A program made the position numbers and the translations under genes. From NCBI RefSeq assembly GCF_003416885.1, contig NZ_QVPD01000002.1, positions 1 to 64,000 on the forward strand: a stretch of 64,000 nucleotides of DNA, read 5' to 3'. Position 1 is the first letter of the stretch; each line of letters begins with the position of its first letter. The DNA comes from Cognatiluteimonas weifangensis (GTDB lineage: Bacteria; Pseudomonadota; Gammaproteobacteria; Xanthomonadales; Xanthomonadaceae). Shown here in pieces: positions 1 through 8,250 of the stretch. The notes beneath the pieces were generated by a model. The model ran no database searches. It worked only from the letters and a program-made list of their open reading frames with translations, and had not been told where the DNA came from.

Positions 1-507
1 CTGGGGGTGCGGAGAGTGGACCATGGATGGTCCACGACCCGACTTAAAGACAGGAGGTCGTCAGGAGGGCGCAGCACCCCCAGCCCGCCGGGCGGCGACC
101 CCCCCCGAAGCCGATCTCACGAGACCAAGTTATGAATGGTTTGCGTCCCGTCCCGACTTAGAGACAGGAGGTCGTCAGGAGGGCGCAGCACCCCCAGCCC
201 GCCGGTCGACGACTCCCTCCGAAGCCGCTCTCCCGCGTGCAGGGCAGAGATGGTCCGCGCTCCGACTTGAAAGACACGAGGTCGTCAGGAGAGTGCAGCA
301 CCCCCAGCCTGCCGGGCGGCGACTGCCTTCGGAGCCGCCTCATGCCGTGCGTTCGATGGGTCTCAAGACAGGAATCCACCGCTTTCGCGAGGATGACGAC
401 AAGCCGGCGTCTTCAACGGCTGGCTGTACCACGACAGCGAGTACCAGCCTCACGCCAGGCTGGTCTGCAAACCGCCGATCGCGTATCCCGCGAGGTGGAT
501 TGCATAC
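1..507. repeat. Gene-free edge region with degenerate direct repeats
   Basis: Three imperfect copies of a roughly 85-95 bp unit begin near 27, 136 and 250, with a partial fourth near 355. The conserved core GGTCGTCAGGAG followed by GCAGCACCCCCAGCC lies in each full copy, and the copies are spaced 114 and 109 bp apart. A 9-bp perfect hairpin with a 2-nt loop (16-35) stands at the start. An open plus-strand frame spans part of this region but its translation only repeats the DNA unit, and the 109-bp step shifts frame, so I do not call a gene. It resembles non-coding repeat clusters of Xanthomonadaceae; function unknown. Confidence 0.75.
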
Positions 508-1386
508 CTAGGCGTCCAGCATGCGTCCGCCGTCGATCCGCAGCACCTGACCGGTGCTGTAGCTCGCCTCGCGCAACAGCCAGCGCACCGCCTCGGCGAT
601 TTCCTCGACCGTGCCGATCCGGCCCAACGGCGTGCGCGCCAGCAGCGCGGCCTGGGCGGCCGCACTCTTGTCGGCCGCGCCGGCATCCGCCTCGGGCCAC
701 AGGATCGCGCCGGGCGCGACCGCGTTGACCCGCACCCGCGGCGCCAGCTCCAGTGCCAGCGCCCGGGTCATGAAGATCAACGCCGCCTTGCCCATGCCGT
801 AGGCGGCGTGGCCGCGCAGCGGGCGTTCGCCATGGATGTCGGCGAGGTTGACGATCGCCCCGTGCGCGGCGGCCAGGTGCGGCGCCGCCGCCTGCGCCAG
901 GAAATACGGCGCGCGCGCATTGACTGCAAGCAGCGTCTCCCACTGCGGCGGCGTGGTCGCGCCGAACGGCGTGGGGAAGAACGCCGAGGCGTTGTTGACT
1001 AGCGCATCCAGGTGGCCGTAGCGGTCGAGCGTTGCCGCGACCAGCTCCGGCACGCGCGCGACCTCGGCCAGGTCCGCCTGCAGCGTCAGCACGCTGCCGG
1101 CGCGCGCGGCCTCCAGTTCCGCGGCCAGGGCACGCATGTCCGCGGCCGAGTCGCGGTAATGCAGGGCGAGGTCGTAGCCGTCGGCGTGCAGGCGGCGCGC
1201 GATCGCCGCGCCGATGCGGCGGGCGGCGCCGGTGACCAGGGCGACCGGGCGCGCAGGCGCGTCCGGCCCACGCCCGCGCGGCGGCTGCGGCTCCGGGCGC
1301 CCGGCCGGGGAGGGCCGGGCCGGGGGCTGCGGCGCCGGCGGGGCGCCAGCGAGGGCAGCGGTCGGAGGCGGGGGAAGATGCGCCAT
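508..1386 (-). CDS. Pteridine reductase-like short-chain dehydrogenase (PTR1/FolM type)
   Basis: Rossmann-fold SDR oxidoreductase. The nucleotide-binding motif reads TGAARRIG, the TGxxxRxG variant of pteridine reductases rather than the usual TGxxxGxG. NNASAFF and the YGMGK catalytic Tyr/Lys follow, then the late NAVAPGAI segment. By family it would reduce biopterin or dihydrofolate with NADPH in the cytoplasm; substrate specificity cannot be read from sequence. The only ATG gives 292 residues with a Pro/Ala-rich extension of about 46 residues before the SDR core, longer than usual, and I see no ATG or GTG nearer the core. It is divergent from the MidA-type methyltransferase, with 70 bp between starts. 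Confidence 0.85.
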   Translation of the reverse strand: MAHLPPPPTAALAGAPPAPQPPARPSPAGRPEPQPPRGRGPDAPARPVALVTGAARRIGAAIARRLHADGYDLALHYRDSAADMRALAAELEAARAGSVLTLQADLAEVARVPELVAATLDRYGHLDALVNNASAFFPTPFGATTPPQWETLLAVNARAPYFLAQAAAPHLAAAHGAIVNLADIHGERPLRGHAAYGMGKAALIFMTRALALELAPRVRVNAVAPGAILWPEADAGAADKSAAAQAALLARTPLGRIGTVEEIAEAVRWLLREASYSTGQVLRIDGGRMLDA

Positions 1387-1444
1387 GGACGCATCTTCGC
1401 ACGGGGACGGGATGGCGCCGCTCGGCGCCCGCGGGGCAGCCGTT

Positions 1445-1450
1445 TATGCT
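1445..1450 (+). promoter_or_regulatory. -10-like box for midA-type gene, leaderless arrangement
   Basis: TATGCT lies exactly 6 nt before the ATG at 1457, where transcription from a sigma-70 promoter would begin at or next to the start codon. No Shine-Dalgarno sequence precedes that ATG. No convincing -35 box is visible. Confidence 0.45.
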
Positions 1451-1456
1451 GTCGCC

Positions 1457-2638
1457 ATGCAAACGCCGCCGCCCGACGCCGACGCCCTCGCCCACAGCGC
1501 GCATCTGCGCCGGATCATCCAGGAACAGATCATCGCCGCCGGTGGCGCGATCCCGTTCTCGCGTTTCATGGAACTGGCCCTGTACGCGCCGGGCCTGGGT
1601 TATTACAGCGCCGGCGCGGCCAAGTTCGGCGCCGAAGGCGACTTCGTCACCGCGCCGGAACTGGGGCCGCTGTTCGCCGCCTGCGTCGCCGACGCAATCG
1701 CGCCGGTGCTGCGACAACTGGGGCCGGACGCGACGTTCGTCGAACTGGGCGGCGGCAGCGGTGCCTTCGCCGAGGTCGTGCTGCAGCGCCTGCAGGCGCT
1801 GGACGCGCTGCCGGCGCGCTACGCGATCCTGGAGCCCAGCGCCGACCTGCGCCAGCGCCAGCAGCAGCGCCTGCGCGAACGCCTCGAGCCGCGGCTGGCC
1901 GCGTCGGTCGAATGGCTGGACACGCCGTTGCAGCAATCTTGGGACGGCGTGCTGTTCGCCAACGAGGTGATCGACGCGCTGCCGACGCCGCGTTTCAGCC
2001 TGCGCGCGGGCGCGGTGCTGGAGGAGCACGTCGCGCTCGACGGCGAGGGCAACTTCATCCGCAGCGACCGCCCGGCCGATGCCCTGCTGACCGCGGCGGT
2101 GCGGCACGTGGAGGCGCAGCTCGAGGCGCCGTTCGCCGAGGGGTACCGCTCCGAGCTGCTGCCGCAGCTGCCGTACTGGCTGCAGGCGGTGATCGGCGGG
2201 CTCGACCGCGGCGCGCTGCTGTTCGTCGATTACGGCTATCCGCGGCGCGAGTATTACCAGCCGCAGCGCAGCGAGGGCACCTTGCGCGCGTTCCGCCGGC
2301 ACCGGGTCAGCGACGACGTGCACGCGTGGCCGGGGCTGCAGGATCTGACCGCGTCGGTGGATTTCACCGCGCTGGCCGAAGCCGGCCACGGCGCCGGTTT
2401 CGAGTTCGCCGGCTACTGCACCCAAGCCAGCTTCCTGATCGGCAACGGCCTGGCGCAGCGGCTGGCCGAAGCCGAAGCCGGGGCCCGCGACGAGGCCGCG
2501 CGCTACCGCCTGCGCCAAGAGGTCAAGCGCCTGACCCTGCCGCAGGAGATGGGCGAGCGTTTCCAGGCGATGGGTTTCCAGCGCGGGGTCGAGTTCGGCG
2601 CGGCGTTCCTCGCCGGCGACCTGAGCTGGCGGCTGTGA
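1457..2638 (+). CDS. MidA/NDUFAF7-like SAM-dependent methyltransferase
   Basis: 393-residue protein of the DUF185/MidA family of class I methyltransferases; the eukaryotic relative methylates an arginine of a complex I subunit, while the bacterial target is unknown. Near the N-terminus is the family segment PFSRFMELALYAPGLGYY, followed by EGDFVTAPELGPLF. The SAM-binding glycine loop is VELGGGSGAF. Later come FANEVIDALP and LLFVDYGYPRREYY, also family-typical. The ATG at 1457 was chosen because the family core starts about 20 residues later; the frame stays open upstream to 1214 but that part is low-complexity and overlaps the divergent reductase. Its stop overlaps the downstream VanZ start (GTGA), so the two are probably co-translated. 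Confidence 0.88.
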   Translation: MQTPPPDADALAHSAHLRRIIQEQIIAAGGAIPFSRFMELALYAPGLGYYSAGAAKFGAEGDFVTAPELGPLFAACVADAIAPVLRQLGPDATFVELGGGSGAFAEVVLQRLQALDALPARYAILEPSADLRQRQQQRLRERLEPRLAASVEWLDTPLQQSWDGVLFANEVIDALPTPRFSLRAGAVLEEHVALDGEGNFIRSDRPADALLTAAVRHVEAQLEAPFAEGYRSELLPQLPYWLQAVIGGLDRGALLFVDYGYPRREYYQPQRSEGTLRAFRRHRVSDDVHAWPGLQDLTASVDFTALAEAGHGAGFEFAGYCTQASFLIGNGLAQRLAEAEAGARDEAARYRLRQEVKRLTLPQEMGERFQAMGFQRGVEFGAAFLAGDLSWRL

Positions 2639-3036
2639 ACCCGCCGCCGGCGCTCAAGCCGCTGCGGCGGCCCTGGTTGTGGCTGGGCCTGTGGGGCCTG
2701 GCGCTGGCCGCGGTGCTGGTGGGCTCGCTGCTGCCGGCGCCCGAGCTGCCGCAGCTGCCGCATGGCGCCGACAAGCTGGAGCATTTCGGCGGCTACGGCC
2801 TGCTGGCCGCGTTTGCGGTGCAACTGTTCGCGACCCGCGCCGCGCTGCTGCGCGCGGGGCTGGGTCTGGTCGCGCTCGGGATCGCGCTGGAATTCGCGCA
2901 GGGCTGGTGCACCAGCAGCCGGATGCCCGATGCCTGGGATGCGCTGGCCAACGCTGCCGGCGTCGCTGCCGGCCTGGCGACCGCGCTGACGCCGTGGCGC
3001 GACGCGCTGCTGCGGCTGCAGCGGCGCGGCGCCTGA
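2635..3036 (+). CDS. VanZ-family membrane protein
   Basis: 133-residue polytopic membrane protein. The GTG start overlaps the methyltransferase stop by four bases (GTGA). An N-terminal transmembrane helix is followed by LLPAPELPQLPHGADKLEHF, the conserved VanZ/teicoplanin-resistance-like segment (DKLEHFGGYGLL), then GIALEFAQGW and DAWDALANAAG, the two other VanZ-like hallmarks. Three to four membrane segments are expected in the inner membrane. In Gram-negative bacteria such short VanZ proteins have no established function, and glycopeptide resistance should not be assumed. Confidence 0.8.
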   Translation: MNPPPALKPLRRPWLWLGLWGLALAAVLVGSLLPAPELPQLPHGADKLEHFGGYGLLAAFAVQLFATRAALLRAGLGLVALGIALEFAQGWCTSSRMPDAWDALANAAGVAAGLATALTPWRDALLRLQRRGA

Positions 3037-3123
3037 ACGCGCCTTTGCGGACCGGCTGGCCGCACTGGCGGAAGGCGCGCGTTGGTCCATGCGCGGAAAT
3101 TCCTCCGTTTCCGGAGCAGCGTC

Positions 3124-3396
3124 ATGCACAGATACATCATCGAGCGCGACATCCAGGGCGCCGGCGCGATGTCGCCGCAGGACCTGCGCGAGATCTCGCA
3201 GAAATCCTGCGACGTGCTGCGGCAGATGGGGCCGCAGGTGCAGTGGATCCAGAGCCGCGTCACCGCCGACAAGATCTACTGCGAATACCTCGCGCCGGAC
3301 GCGGACAGCATCCGTGAACATGCGCGGCTGGGCGGCTTTCCGGCCAATGCGGTGAACCAGGTGGTCGCCACCATCGATCCGACCACGGCGGGTTGA
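3124..3396 (+). CDS. DUF4242 domain protein
   Basis: 90-residue small protein that begins MHRYIIERDIQGAGAMSP and carries CDVLRQMGPQVQW, YCEYLAP and the C-terminal EHARLGGFPANAV stretch, all characteristic of DUF4242 proteins. The fold is expected to be a ferredoxin-like dimeric alpha/beta barrel; biochemical function is not established. No signal peptide or membrane segment is visible, so it is probably cytoplasmic. It sits 87 bp downstream of VanZ and is convergent with cca. Confidence 0.8.
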   Translation: MHRYIIERDIQGAGAMSPQDLREISQKSCDVLRQMGPQVQWIQSRVTADKIYCEYLAPDADSIREHARLGGFPANAVNQVVATIDPTTAG

Positions 3397-3483
3397 TCGC
3401 GCGGGACGCTTGCAGCGGTCGATCGCGCCAGTCGATCGGGCCGGACGCGCGCAGGCGCTGGCGGCGGTCGCGCTGCCGCCGGT

Positions 3484-4713
3484 TCAGGCGCGCGCGGCGC
3501 GGATCGCGGCGATCCGCGCGCGGCGCAGCGCCGCGCCCAGCGCCGGCCCCTGCAGCCCGGGCTCGGCGAGGTCAGCCGCGCGCACCGCGCGCGCCGCGGC
3601 CAGCAGGCGCAGCAGTGCCGGGCCCTGCGGATAGGCATCCTCGGCGTGTCCGGCGCGGCCGCGCAGGTCGGCCTCGCACACCAGCGCCAGGGCCGCGATC
3701 GCCTGCGGCTGGCGGAAACCGTCGCAGCGCAGCAGCAGGTCGTGCACGGTGTCGTCGCGCAACTCGGCCAGGCGATGCACGTTGAGGTGTTCGCGGCAGG
3801 CCATCTCGGCCAGGCGCCGGTGCGCGGCCGGCACCTTCAGCCGTGCGCACAGCGCGCGCAGCGGTACCAGGCCGGCGTGTTCGTGGCCGATGTGCCGGGG
3901 CAGCATGTCGGCCGGCGTCAGTGCCTTGCCGAGGTCGTGCGTCAGCGCGGCGAAACCGACCGCGGCATCGCCCGGCGCCAGGCGCGCGGCCATGTCGCAG
4001 ACCAGCTCGACATGCACGCCGGTGTCGATCTCGGGGTGGAATTCCGCGCGCTGCGGCACGCCGTACAGCGCGTCGACTTCCGGCAGCACCGCGGCCAGCG
4101 CGCCGCAGGCGCGCAGGGTGCGCAGGAACGCCGAGGGCGTGGCGGAGGCCAGCGCGCGCACCAGCTCCTGCCAGACGCGCTCGGGCACCAGCGCGGCGAG
4201 TTCGCCGGAGGCCGCCATCGCGCGCATCAGCTGCAGCGTCTGCGGCGCGACGGCAAAGCCCAGCGCCGCGAAGCGCGCCATGAACCGCGCCGCGCGCAGC
4301 ACCCGCAGCGGATCCTCGGCGAACGCCGGGCCGACGTGGCGCAGCACCCGCGCCTGCAGGTCGTCGACGCCGCCGAACGGGTCGACCAGGTTGCCGTCCG
4401 CGTCCTGCGCGATCGCGTTGATGGTGAAATCGCGACGGCCCAGGTCCTGCTCCAGCGTCACCGTCGGATCGGCGTCGACCACGAAGCCGCGATAGCCGCG
4501 CCCGGACTTGCGCTCGGTGCGCGCCAGCGCGTATTCCTCGTTCGTCCGCGGATGCAGGAACACCGGGAAATCGCGGCCCACGGCGCGGAAGCCGCGGGCC
4601 AGCATCGCTTCCGGGGTCTGCCCGACCACCACGAAATCGCGGTCGCCCGGCGGCAGCCCGAGCAGCCGGTCGCGCACCGCGCCGCCGACCAGGTAGACCT
4701 CCATCCCTTCCAT
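3484..4713 (-). CDS. cca: Multifunctional CCA-adding tRNA nucleotidyltransferase
   Basis: Adds and repairs the 3'-terminal CCA of tRNAs. The N-terminal polymerase-beta-like domain has [10 protein letters not shown] (residues 6-15), DRDFVVVG, and [12 protein letters not shown] from residue 93. [15 protein letters not shown] marks the class II CCA-adding signature. The C-terminal half has an HD domain: HPEIDTGVH and LTHDLGK supply the metal-binding His/Asp residues seen in gammaproteobacterial enzymes with phosphatase and phosphodiesterase activities. The length, about 406-409 residues, matches the E. coli enzyme. Starts at 4713 or 4704 are both possible; the second aligns better with E. coli MKIYLVGG. 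The frame is open to 4854 but the added residues look non-coding. Confidence 0.95.
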   Translation of the reverse strand: MEGMEVYLVGGAVRDRLLGLPPGDRDFVVVGQTPEAMLARGFRAVGRDFPVFLHPRTNEEYALARTERKSGRGYRGFVVDADPTVTLEQDLGRRDFTINAIAQDADGNLVDPFGGVDDLQARVLRHVGPAFAEDPLRVLRAARFMARFAALGFAVAPQTLQLMRAMAASGELAALVPERVWQELVRALASATPSAFLRTLRACGALAAVLPEVDALYGVPQRAEFHPEIDTGVHVELVCDMAARLAPGDAAVGFAALTHDLGKALTPADMLPRHIGHEHAGLVPLRALCARLKVPAAHRRLAEMACREHLNVHRLAELRDDTVHDLLLRCDGFRQPQAIAALALVCEADLRGRAGHAEDAYPQGPALLRLLAAARAVRAADLAEPGLQGPALGAALRRARIAAIRAARA

Positions 4714-4952
4714 GCGGCGATGATGCCATGCGCGGTTCGCGGGAACGCGGAGCGGAACGCCGGACCACACTGGCCCATCCGGCGTTCGCGACGGTCGATG
4801 GTTTTCCCGAGCGGTGTGTTGCCTGCGGCGAAGTTTCCCCATGAAGTCCGTCATATGAGGTCAACCCCGCGATTTGTTACGAAGGGACAGGGTCAGGCCG
4901 CCTTGTGTGGCGCTTGCGATGCCGACGCTTTTCTGAAATGGACGTGGCTGGC

Positions 4953-5058
4953 GCGAGGCCGCGGTCTCCCGGCCGGGGGACGCCGTGAATACGTCCATGT
5001 AGACTTTTCAGCGCCATCCATGGCGCTGAAACCCCCGGCCGGGAGACCGCGGCCTCGC
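4953..5058. repeat. Nested perfect palindrome (REP/BIME-like element)
   Basis: Outer arms 4953-4979 and 5032-5058 are perfect 27-bp reverse complements. An inner perfect 12-bp hairpin with a 2-nt loop occupies 5006-5031 (arms 5006-5017 and 5020-5031) and abuts the right outer arm with no gap, while 26 nt (4980-5005) separate it from the left outer arm. The element is therefore asymmetric: a small hairpin nested inside a large cruciform. No U-tract follows, arguing against a simple terminator. No transposase is nearby. Confidence 0.9.
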
Positions 5059-5214
5059 TTCTGGCTTTGGCTGGGCTTTGGCAGGGCATTGGCTGAGCTT
5101 TGGCTCGCTTTTGCTCGTTGCCCAGCCACGCTTGCGATAGCCGCCCGCAACGTCACCGTGCTTTTTGCTCCCGAAGACCGGAACCACATATGCCTGGCGG
5201 CGGGCGTCGGGGTG

Positions 5215-5272
5215 CCCTGGCCCGAGCGGGCCAGGGATGGCCCGCGCCCGCGATTTGAGTCGTGGACGACTC
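5215..5272. repeat. Two tight hairpins with 2-nt loops
   Basis: Arms 5215-5224 and 5227-5236 (CCCTGGCCCG and its complement) form a 10-bp stem, and 5257-5272 (GAGTCGT/ACGACTC) a 7-bp stem. Both have exactly 2-nt loops, the same design as the inner hairpin at 5006-5031 and the hairpin at 16-35. Confidence 0.75.
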
Positions 5273-5444
5273 GCATGAGCGGCGGACCAGGGCGCCCCGG
5301 CACGCGTCGCCCTGCACGAGGCCGCCCCGAGCGGCGTTCACAACGGGCAGAGATTTTCTCGAATGGATGGTCGGTGCGAGACCGCGCCCTTGCTCCTGTT
5401 TTCGCGCGTGGCCCCGCGCGAAGCCTGGCGCTGAACCGCCGCGA

Positions 5445-7418
5445 TCAGGGCTGCGCGAGGGGGCAGTGGAAGGACTTGCGGGCAGCGCCGTGATCGCCGC
5501 GCATGCGCGCGCTGAGCGGTACCGCCTTGCCGTTCAGGCGCCAGTCGTAGAGGGTGCTGAAGGCGAGCACGCGGGCGACGTAGTCGCGGGTTTCCTTGTA
5601 GCTGATGGTCTCGATCCAGAAATCCGGATCCATGCCCGGACGCTGCGATTGCCAGCGCTGCAACGGGGTCGGCCCGGCGTTGTAGCCGGCGATGGCGAAG
5701 TACGGCTTGCCGCCGTACTTGTCCAGTACCTGCCGCAGGTAGGCGGTGCCGAGGACGATGTTGGTGTCCGGGTCGTACAGCGAGGGCGCGCCGGCCCATG
5801 GCAGGCCCAGCCGCTGCGCGACCTGCATGCCGGTGGCCGGCAAGACCTGCATCAGGCCGAGCGCGTTGGCACTGGAGCGAGCATTGGAATCGAACACGCT
5901 CTCGGCACGGATCTCGGCGGCGACCCAGGCCGGATCGAGGCCGTTCTTCGCGGCCTCGCGGCGGATCGTGGCGTCGTGGTGCAGCGGGAAGCGCAGTGCG
6001 TACAACCGGCGCTCGTCGGCCGTCTTGCCGAGCGCGAACACCGCGCGGTCGAACCAGCCGTGGTCCTGCGCCACTTCCACCGCCAGCCGGCGTTGGGTGG
6101 CGTCGAAGCGCGACAGCGCATCGTCCCACTCGCGTTGCGCCCAGCCGCGGCGGTCGAGCCGGTACAGGCCCATCGCGCGCACGATCGCCGGATCGCGCGC
6201 GACCGCAGCCCTGGCGGCGTCGCCGTCGTGCGGCAGCCACGGGCACAGGGTGTACGGCGCATCGATGCGGTCGGCGGCGAGGAAACCGTGGAATTCCGGC
6301 GCCTGCGCGGCGCGGCGGTAGGCGGCCTGGGCGCCAGCCCGGTCGCCGGTGAGCTCCAGCAAGCGCGCCTGGAAATAGGTCCAGCGCGAATCGCTGCGCT
6401 GCTGCGCGCCCATCGCGTCGATCGCCGCCAGCGCAGCCGGCCAGTCCGAGCGCGCCAGCGCCTCGCGCACCCGCCATTCGTGCAGGCGCGCGTCATAGGC
6501 CGCGGCCGGCACCGCCGCGAGCCGACGCGCGGATTCGGGTTCGTACGAGGCCACCGTCCACAGCGCGATCTGATACAGCACGCGGCCGCGGTCGGCTTCG
6601 CTGAAGCCCAGCGCATGCGCGTACTTGGGCAACTGCGTCTCCGCCGCCGTCGGCGTCGCCTTGCCCAGCCGCGCCAGACCCTGCGAGGCGACCCAGCGGC
6701 TGCGTTCGGTCTTCGGCCAGGCCAGCGCACGGTCGTGGACCGCCTCCATGAAGGCGGCGTAGTCGTCGGCCAGCGCCAGCTGCTCGGCCGGCAGGCCGCG
6801 CGTGGCCTCGCGCATGACCGCGGCATTCCAGTCGCCGGCGGCCTGGTCGAAGCGCGCCCAGCGCAGTGCCGGCGGCAACCCGCCGCGGGCGGCGAGCGCC
6901 GCGAACGGCGCCTCGCATTCGGTCGGTGCCGGCTTGCCGCCGAGTGCGCGCCACAGCGCCTGCGCGTCGGCCGTCCATTGCGCGTCGGCGGCGCCGGTGG
7001 CCAGGCGCGCGCGCAATTCGGCGCAGCGCAACGCCTTGCTGTCGACCGTGGAGGCCCATGCGGCGCGGAACGCCGGCCAGTCCTCGCGCCGCGCCAACGC
7101 CGCCAGCCACGCCTCGCGGAACGCCGCGGCCACGGCCTGGCCCCGGTAACGCGCGAGGAACGCCTGTCCCTGCGCCGCCGGCAAGGTGTCGAGGGTGCGT
7201 GCGAGCGCGGCGTACCGGATCCAGCCGTACAGCGGATGGTCGGCCAGGGCGCCGGGCTGCGCGGCGTCGGACTGCCCGCGTTCGGCGGCCTCCAGCGCGG
7301 CCCGGACCTGCGGCAATTGCGGGTCGGCGGCGGATGCGACGGCGGCGCCGGACACCAGCACCAACGCGCCGGCGAGCACGCTTCGCAGCGTGATGTCGTA
7401 AAGCATGCGCGGCAACAT
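5445..7418 (-). CDS. slt: Soluble lytic murein transglycosylase (Slt70-like)
   Basis: Periplasmic muramidase that cleaves peptidoglycan between MurNAc and GlcNAc to give 1,6-anhydro ends. At 657 residues it is near the size of E. coli Slt70. A signal peptide ends around ASA at residue 31. A long alpha-helical superhelix region follows; the C-terminal lysozyme-like domain carries IRAESVFDSNARSSANALGL with the catalytic Glu near residue 507, GLMQVLP, and AIAGYNAGP. The start at 7418 lies 7 nt after a TATAGT box, suggesting a leaderless transcript; an internal Met at 7406 is an alternative. It is the promoter-distal end of the minus-strand envelope block but with its own promoter signal. Confidence 0.93.
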   Translation of the reverse strand: MLPRMLYDITLRSVLAGALVLVSGAAVASAADPQLPQVRAALEAAERGQSDAAQPGALADHPLYGWIRYAALARTLDTLPAAQGQAFLARYRGQAVAAAFREAWLAALARREDWPAFRAAWASTVDSKALRCAELRARLATGAADAQWTADAQALWRALGGKPAPTECEAPFAALAARGGLPPALRWARFDQAAGDWNAAVMREATRGLPAEQLALADDYAAFMEAVHDRALAWPKTERSRWVASQGLARLGKATPTAAETQLPKYAHALGFSEADRGRVLYQIALWTVASYEPESARRLAAVPAAAYDARLHEWRVREALARSDWPAALAAIDAMGAQQRSDSRWTYFQARLLELTGDRAGAQAAYRRAAQAPEFHGFLAADRIDAPYTLCPWLPHDGDAARAAVARDPAIVRAMGLYRLDRRGWAQREWDDALSRFDATQRRLAVEVAQDHGWFDRAVFALGKTADERRLYALRFPLHHDATIRREAAKNGLDPAWVAAEIRAESVFDSNARSSANALGLMQVLPATGMQVAQRLGLPWAGAPSLYDPDTNIVLGTAYLRQVLDKYGGKPYFAIAGYNAGPTPLQRWQSQRPGMDPDFWIETISYKETRDYVARVLAFSTLYDWRLNGKAVPLSARMRGDHGAARKSFHCPLAQP

Positions 7419-7425
7419 GCGTCGG

Positions 7426-7431
7426 ACTATA
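7426..7431 (-). promoter_or_regulatory. -10-like TATAGT box upstream of slt
   Basis: On the minus strand TATAGT is separated by 7 nt from the ATG at 7418, and no ribosome-binding site fits between them. This is consistent with transcription starting at the first codon. Confidence 0.5.
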
Positions 7432-7475
7432 GCCGAGCGAAAGTGAACGCGATCGCGCGCGGCCTCCGGCGCGCT

Positions 7476-8240
7476 TCAGGCCTGGCGCAGCGCCTGCTCC
7501 GGCACGTCGAGCTGGATCGACAGCGCCAGATGATCCGACAAGGCCGCCGGCAGCGCCTGCATGCCGTCCTGGGCGAGCGCGCCGGTGACCAAGATGTGGT
7601 CGATCGCCTTCTGCGGCCGCCAGCTGGGGAAAGTGGGCACCCGGCACGTCGGCGGCTGCAGCTGCGTGCGCCGGTACAGCAGTTCCATCTCCGGGCGGTC
7701 GGGCAGGCAGTTGAAGTCGCCCATCAGCACCGCATGCCGCTGCCCGTGCAGCAGCTCGGCGATGAAGGCGATCTGCGCGCGGCGCGACGTCGCGCCCAGC
7801 GACAGGTGCGCGATGGCGATGACCAGGCCGGCGTCGCCGCTGCCGAAACGCGCCAGCAGCACGCCGCGGCCGGCGATGCGGCCCGGCAGCGGATGGTCGT
7901 CGACCGCGATCGGCTCCAGCTTGCTCAGCAGCGCGTTGGCGCTGGAGGCGACGCCGCCGACGCTGCGGTTGGGCTGGTGGCTCCAGTAGTCGAAGCCGCC
8001 GCGCTGGGCGAGGTAGTGGGTCTGGTTGGTGAAGCCCGAGCGCAGGCTGCCCGGATCGCTTTCCTGCAGCCCGACGATGTCGTAGCTGCCGGCCAGGCGC
8101 GCGATCGTGTCCAGCGCGCCGCGTTTGTTGCCTGCCGGCAGCACGTGCGACCAGCTGCGCGCGACGTAGTCGTGGTAGCCGCGCGTGCTGGAGCCGGCCT
8201 GGATGTTGGCGCTGAGCAGCTTGAGCCGGCGGGTCGCCAT
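7476..8240 (-). CDS. Endonuclease/exonuclease/phosphatase family hydrolase
   Basis: 254 residues with the full set of EEP-fold motifs: LLSANIQAG near the N-terminus, VGLQESD with the metal-binding Glu, ALLSKLEP, IAIAHLSLG, MGDFNCLP with Asp/Asn, DHILV, and the terminal SDHLAL Asp-His pair. Members act on phosphodiesters in nucleic acids, phospholipids or inositol phosphates. Here no signal peptide is visible, so a cytoplasmic nuclease or phosphatase is likely, but the substrate cannot be assigned. It is 10 bp downstream of the lipoprotein DsbA homologue and probably co-transcribed with it. Confidence 0.85.
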   Translation of the reverse strand: MATRRLKLLSANIQAGSSTRGYHDYVARSWSHVLPAGNKRGALDTIARLAGSYDIVGLQESDPGSLRSGFTNQTHYLAQRGGFDYWSHQPNRSVGGVASSANALLSKLEPIAVDDHPLPGRIAGRGVLLARFGSGDAGLVIAIAHLSLGATSRRAQIAFIAELLHGQRHAVLMGDFNCLPDRPEMELLYRRTQLQPPTCRVPTFPSWRPQKAIDHILVTGALAQDGMQALPAALSDHLALSIQLDVPEQALRQA

Positions 8241-8250
8241 CGCGGTCCGG

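Larger units (their letters stand above)
4714..5444. other. 731-bp gene-free, hairpin-rich intergenic region
   Basis: No convincing gene. It contains a large nested palindrome (4953-5058) and shorter 2-nt-loop hairpins at 5215-5236 and 5257-5272. Between 5060 and 5120 runs a stretch of near-repeated TTTGGC/GCTTTGG pentamers. The 3' ends of neither neighbour show a U-tract terminator here. Composition is lower in GC than the flanks around 5090-5200. Confidence 0.75.

Noticed and set aside
27..340. Possible CRISPR array
   Set aside because: Only three or four copies, repeat units of 85-95 bp, and spacers related to each other; no cas genes.
23..511. Open frame of 162 residues across the left-edge repeats
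   Set aside because: The translation only reflects the DNA repeats, shifts frame between copies, and has no domain or ribosome-binding site.
413..2518. Long minus-strand open frame (about 700 residues)
   Set aside because: Antisense to the pteridine reductase/MidA genes; Arg/Gln/Gly-rich shadow typical of high-GC DNA.
2635..3036. Glycopeptide resistance gene
   Set aside because: VanZ-like membrane proteins are widespread and no vanA/H/X/R/S partners are nearby.
4953..5058. Terminator for cca or slt
   Set aside because: 27-bp arms, large interior and no U-tract; more consistent with a repeat element.
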